Shown here piece by piece: positions 61,449 to 64,000 of a DNA stretch of 64,000 nucleotides. The notes under the pieces were generated by a model. That model made no database searches and was not told the origin of the DNA. It saw only the letters and a program-made list of their open reading frames with translations. Position 1 is the first letter of the stretch, and each line of letters opens with the position of its first letter. Position numbers and translations under genes: made by a program. Source of the DNA: Nibrella viscosa (lineage in GTDB: Bacteria > Bacteroidota > Bacteroidia > Cytophagales > Spirosomataceae); contig NZ_BAABHB010000002.1 in assembly GCF_039541875.1 (NCBI RefSeq), forward strand, positions 372,001 through 436,000. The letters are read 5' to 3'.

Positions 61449-62369
61449 TTAAAATAAAAAGCCGTCGACCTGCGGTTCGGGTGTAGGTAAGCCTTCCCGT
61501 TCGCCCAGCATTTGCCGAAGATTAATTTCTATAGTCTTCGATATTGAACTCATCGGCGTGTCGTTGATGTCGTTCTCAAACGGTGTTTCAATGCGTTGCC
61601 CTATCGTTGTCAACACGGCGAAGACGAAGCCAATCAGCATGGTGACCGGAATAGTCAGCCATTTGGTATGCTCCACCAGTGAAAAAGGAAGCATGGTCAG
61701 AAAAACGTAGAAAGTCATTTTGGCAAAGTAGTCGTACTGCCGGGGAAATATGGTATTCTTGATGCGTTCGCACTTCCCCAGAATATCGAAGAACACGTTG
61801 ATTTTGCGGTCAAACTGAATATACTGGTGTACATCCGTGTAGCCCATATCGAAACAGTGGCGGAGTTTCCGGGAAATCTGAAGCAGAATCGCGTTGGGAA
61901 TATTCTGTTGCCAGGCAATCTCCTCCCAGTCCTTTTCTGAAAAGAACCGTTTGGCTTCTTTTTCGATGGGTTGCTTGCGCAGATGCGTCTTCAGGGCGTA
62001 AACAAACCCAATTTCGTTGTAGATCAAATCCCGTTGGATCAGCTTCAATTCATCTTCGTCTTTGAAGCTGGAGTCATTGGTGCTGAGCAGATTCAGCACT
62101 TCGGCGGCATAGCTCCGGCTATTGTTGACCAGTTCACCCCAGATCATCCGGGCTTCCCACCAGCGGCCATAGGCGTTATTGTTCCGGAAGCCGATAAAAA
62201 ACGCCAGGGTTGTACCCAGAATGGAGACAGGTACGCCCAGGGTATACTCCATCTGGATGCCGAGGTAGTATAAAAGGGTAGGAATTAGGCCCAGCAGAAA
62301 CGAAATTAGTAGAATTTTCCACTGTAATTTTATGATGATTTTTAGTTTCAGGTTTTTTCTGACAATCAT
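61449..62369 (-). CDS. Bestrophin-like (UPF0187) anion channel
   Basis: The 306-residue product has four hydrophobic segments and the family's early motif AFFIGFRNNNAYGRWWEARM, then WGELVNNSRSYAAEVLN. A bestrophin-like end with LPFSLVEHTKWLTIPVTMLI completes it. Bacterial members form pentameric ion channels, with reports of cation or anion use. The ATG at 62369 is natural. Confidence 0.88.
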   Translation of the reverse strand: MIVRKNLKLKIIIKLQWKILLISFLLGLIPTLLYYLGIQMEYTLGVPVSILGTTLAFFIGFRNNNAYGRWWEARMIWGELVNNSRSYAAEVLNLLSTNDSSFKDEDELKLIQRDLIYNEIGFVYALKTHLRKQPIEKEAKRFFSEKDWEEIAWQQNIPNAILLQISRKLRHCFDMGYTDVHQYIQFDRKINVFFDILGKCERIKNTIFPRQYDYFAKMTFYVFLTMLPFSLVEHTKWLTIPVTMLIGFVFAVLTTIGQRIETPFENDINDTPMSSISKTIEINLRQMLGEREGLPTPEPQVDGFLF

Positions 62370-62482
62370 GACAGGAAATAAATGAGTGAGTAAGGCCGAG
62401 AATGCTTAAAATACGCACTAAAATAGCGAAGGAGACCGTAACCCGTTCACTTTTCACCGGTTAAAAAAGTATTTTCCTGCTT

Positions 62483-64000
62483 ATGAAGAAGTTTCTCCTG
62501 CCTTTATGCCTGTTACTGGTTATCACAGCCTACGGCCAGAAACCGTCGGCTTCGGGCAAGTCCCCCTCGTCCGTATACAATCCGGCGTATCAGCCGCCGG
62601 CCTTTACGGACCCCGATCGGCTGCGGAAAATCGTAGCCGCCATCCCCACTATCGAAAAGCTCTACCGGGAGTTTGCCACGACCAATCACGTGCCGGGTAT
62701 GGCGTTCGGCATTGTGGTAGACGGGAAGTTGATTCACGCCAACGGCTTCGGCTACACCGATGTGGCTAAACAGACGCCGGTGACGCCCAGATCGCTCTTT
62801 CGCATTGCGTCAATGACCAAGAGCCTCACCACTATGGCCATTCTGAAACTCCGCGATGCCGGTAAGCTCAGGCTCGATGATCCCGTGCAGCAATATATTC
62901 CGGCGATGAAGCAGCTACAATACCTCAGCAACGATGCACCGCTGATTACCATTCGGCATTTGATGACGCATTCGGCTGGTTTTCCGGAAGACAACCCCTG
63001 GGGCGACCGCCAACTAGCCGATTCCGATGACGACCTGATTAACCTGATCAAGGGCGGTATTTCAAACTCAAATGTACCGGGTGTGGCGTATGAGTACAGC
63101 AATCTGGGTTTTGCCATGCTGGGGGCCATCATCAGCAACGTATCCGGCAAGCCCTACCAGCAATACATCACCGAGACCATTCTGAAGCCGCTCGGCATGA
63201 ACGATACCCAATGGGAATATACAAAAGTACCGGCCGGTCAGCTGGCGCATGGCTACCGCTGGGGAGACAATCAATGGAAAGAAGAGCCGCTGCTGCACGA
63301 CGGCTCATATGGGGCTATGGGCGGGCTGATCACATCCATTGCGGATTTCAGCAACTACATGGCCCTGCACCTGATGGCCTGGCCCCCGCGCAGCGATGCC
63401 GACAATGGCCCCGTCAAACGCAGTTCGGTGCGGGAGATGCAGCAGCCCTGGGTCTTCAGTAGCCTCAATTCGCAGTTCAAATACCCCGGTGGGCGCACCT
63501 GCGCCATGGTGAGTGGCTACGGCTATGGCCTGCGCTGGAGCCGCGACTGTCAGGGGCGGGTATACGTAGGGCATACCGGCGGCCTACCCGGTTTCGGTAG
63601 CCAGTGGTGGGTACTGCCCGAATACGGCATTGGGGTGGTTACGTACAACAACCTGACCTACACCAGCGGCAGTTCGGTCAACTGGGCCGTGGTGGATACC
63701 CTGATTGCGCTGGCCGGTCTGAAACCCCGGCAACTTCCTGTATCGCCCATACTGGCGCAGCGCAAGGCCGAACTGGTGCAGCTATTGCCGGACTGGCCGA
63801 ATGCCGAACGCAGCAACATCTTCGCGGAAAACTTCTTCCCCGACGAATCGGTCGACCTTCGGCGGAAAGAAGTGCAGGCGCTCTACACCAAAGCCGGCAG
63901 GATTATTCGCGTTGGGGAGTTGATTCCCGAAAACCAGCTCCGGGGCCACTTTTTGATCGAAGGTGAAAAAGCTAATATCGACGTATTCTTCACGCTGACC
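62483..64000 (+). CDS. Serine hydrolase of the beta-lactamase/penicillin-binding fold (3' end outside window)
   Basis: The frame runs from ATG 62483 with signal peptide MKKFLLPLCLLLVITAYGQ to the window edge without a stop, so over 500 residues are visible. The triad motifs are all present: SMTK (FRIASMTKSL), YSN (YEYSNLGFAML) and HTGG (VGHTGGLPGFG). It belongs to the class C beta-lactamase/DD-peptidase/esterase group that Bacteroidota carry in many copies. Real beta-lactamase activity is not implied. A downstream domain is beginning at the window end. Confidence 0.93.
   Translation, partial: MKKFLLPLCLLLVITAYGQKPSASGKSPSSVYNPAYQPPAFTDPDRLRKIVAAIPTIEKLYREFATTNHVPGMAFGIVVDGKLIHANGFGYTDVAKQTPVTPRSLFRIASMTKSLTTMAILKLRDAGKLRLDDPVQQYIPAMKQLQYLSNDAPLITIRHLMTHSAGFPEDNPWGDRQLADSDDDLINLIKGGISNSNVPGVAYEYSNLGFAMLGAIISNVSGKPYQQYITETILKPLGMNDTQWEYTKVPAGQLAHGYRWGDNQWKEEPLLHDGSYGAMGGLITSIADFSNYMALHLMAWPPRSDADNGPVKRSSVREMQQPWVFSSLNSQFKYPGGRTCAMVSGYGYGLRWSRDCQGRVYVGHTGGLPGFGSQWWVLPEYGIGVVTYNNLTYTSGSSVNWAVVDTLIALAGLKPRQLPVSPILAQRKAELVQLLPDWPNAERSNIFAENFFPDESVDLRRKEVQALYTKAGRIIRVGELIPENQLRGHFLIEGEKANIDVFFTLT

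Overview
The window looks like chromosome of a Bacteroidota bacterium, most likely Cytophagales (Spirosoma-like). The evidence is a SusC/SusD pair driven by an ECF sigma/FecR pair, OmpA and BamA-like envelope proteins, Bacteroidota-type -7 boxes (TAnnTTTG), moderately high GC, and many secreted or lipoprotein products. The species assignment is an inference.

Positions 1-10,600 are an accessory element lying against the 3' end of a tRNA-Arg gene (10,681-10,754, minus strand). It holds the end of a probable replication ATPase, a VirE/BT4734-type primase-like protein, several small genes of unknown role, a gene pair with a -1-frame overlap placed like tail-assembly chaperones, a 1,229-residue tape-measure protein, a three-unit structured repeat array, a duplicated zinc-knuckle-like protein and an XRE regulator with two matching operator-like sites. 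No head, portal, terminase or integrase gene is in view, so this is a satellite-like or decayed phage element, or one end of a larger prophage that begins left of the window.

Positions 10,800-29,800 are core chromosome: an enoyl-CoA hydratase, a PAP2-like membrane protein, rpoN, pncB, a MacB/FtsX-type permease with a sigma-54-like promoter and enhancer-like dyads, a lipoprotein, nadE, an antitoxin/PIN toxin/EamA transporter overlap operon, an OmpA protein, a di-haem cytochrome c, hemH and oxyR. Several gaps here are filled by inverted arrays of 7- or 10-base repeats. The unit differs each time but the layout is the same.

Positions 29,970-43,250 are a glycan-use locus: ECF sigma, FecR, SusC with STN domain, SusD, a 40-bp palindromic terminator, a decayed vapBC-like remnant, a pectate-lyase-fold secreted protein, a GH106-type rhamnosidase and a propeller-like protein with a secretion leader. 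A rhamnose-containing pectin-type substrate is a reasonable inference. A formylglycine-generating-enzyme lipoprotein with both catalytic cysteines follows, but no sulfatase is in the window.

Positions 44,577-64,000 are mixed: two DEAD-box helicases, a 38-residue basic protein, a B12/radical-SAM enzyme, two Gfo/Idh/MocA proteins, two broken genes (an SPW-repeat protein with one nonsense codon and an MFS transporter with an internal deletion), a subtilisin-like protease, a cytochrome b/sulfite-oxidase-like pair, a BamA-like barrel protein, an M14 carboxypeptidase, a bestrophin-like channel and a serine hydrolase cut by the window end. Conspicuous inverted repeats sit near 43.3 kb and 50.8-51.4 kb.
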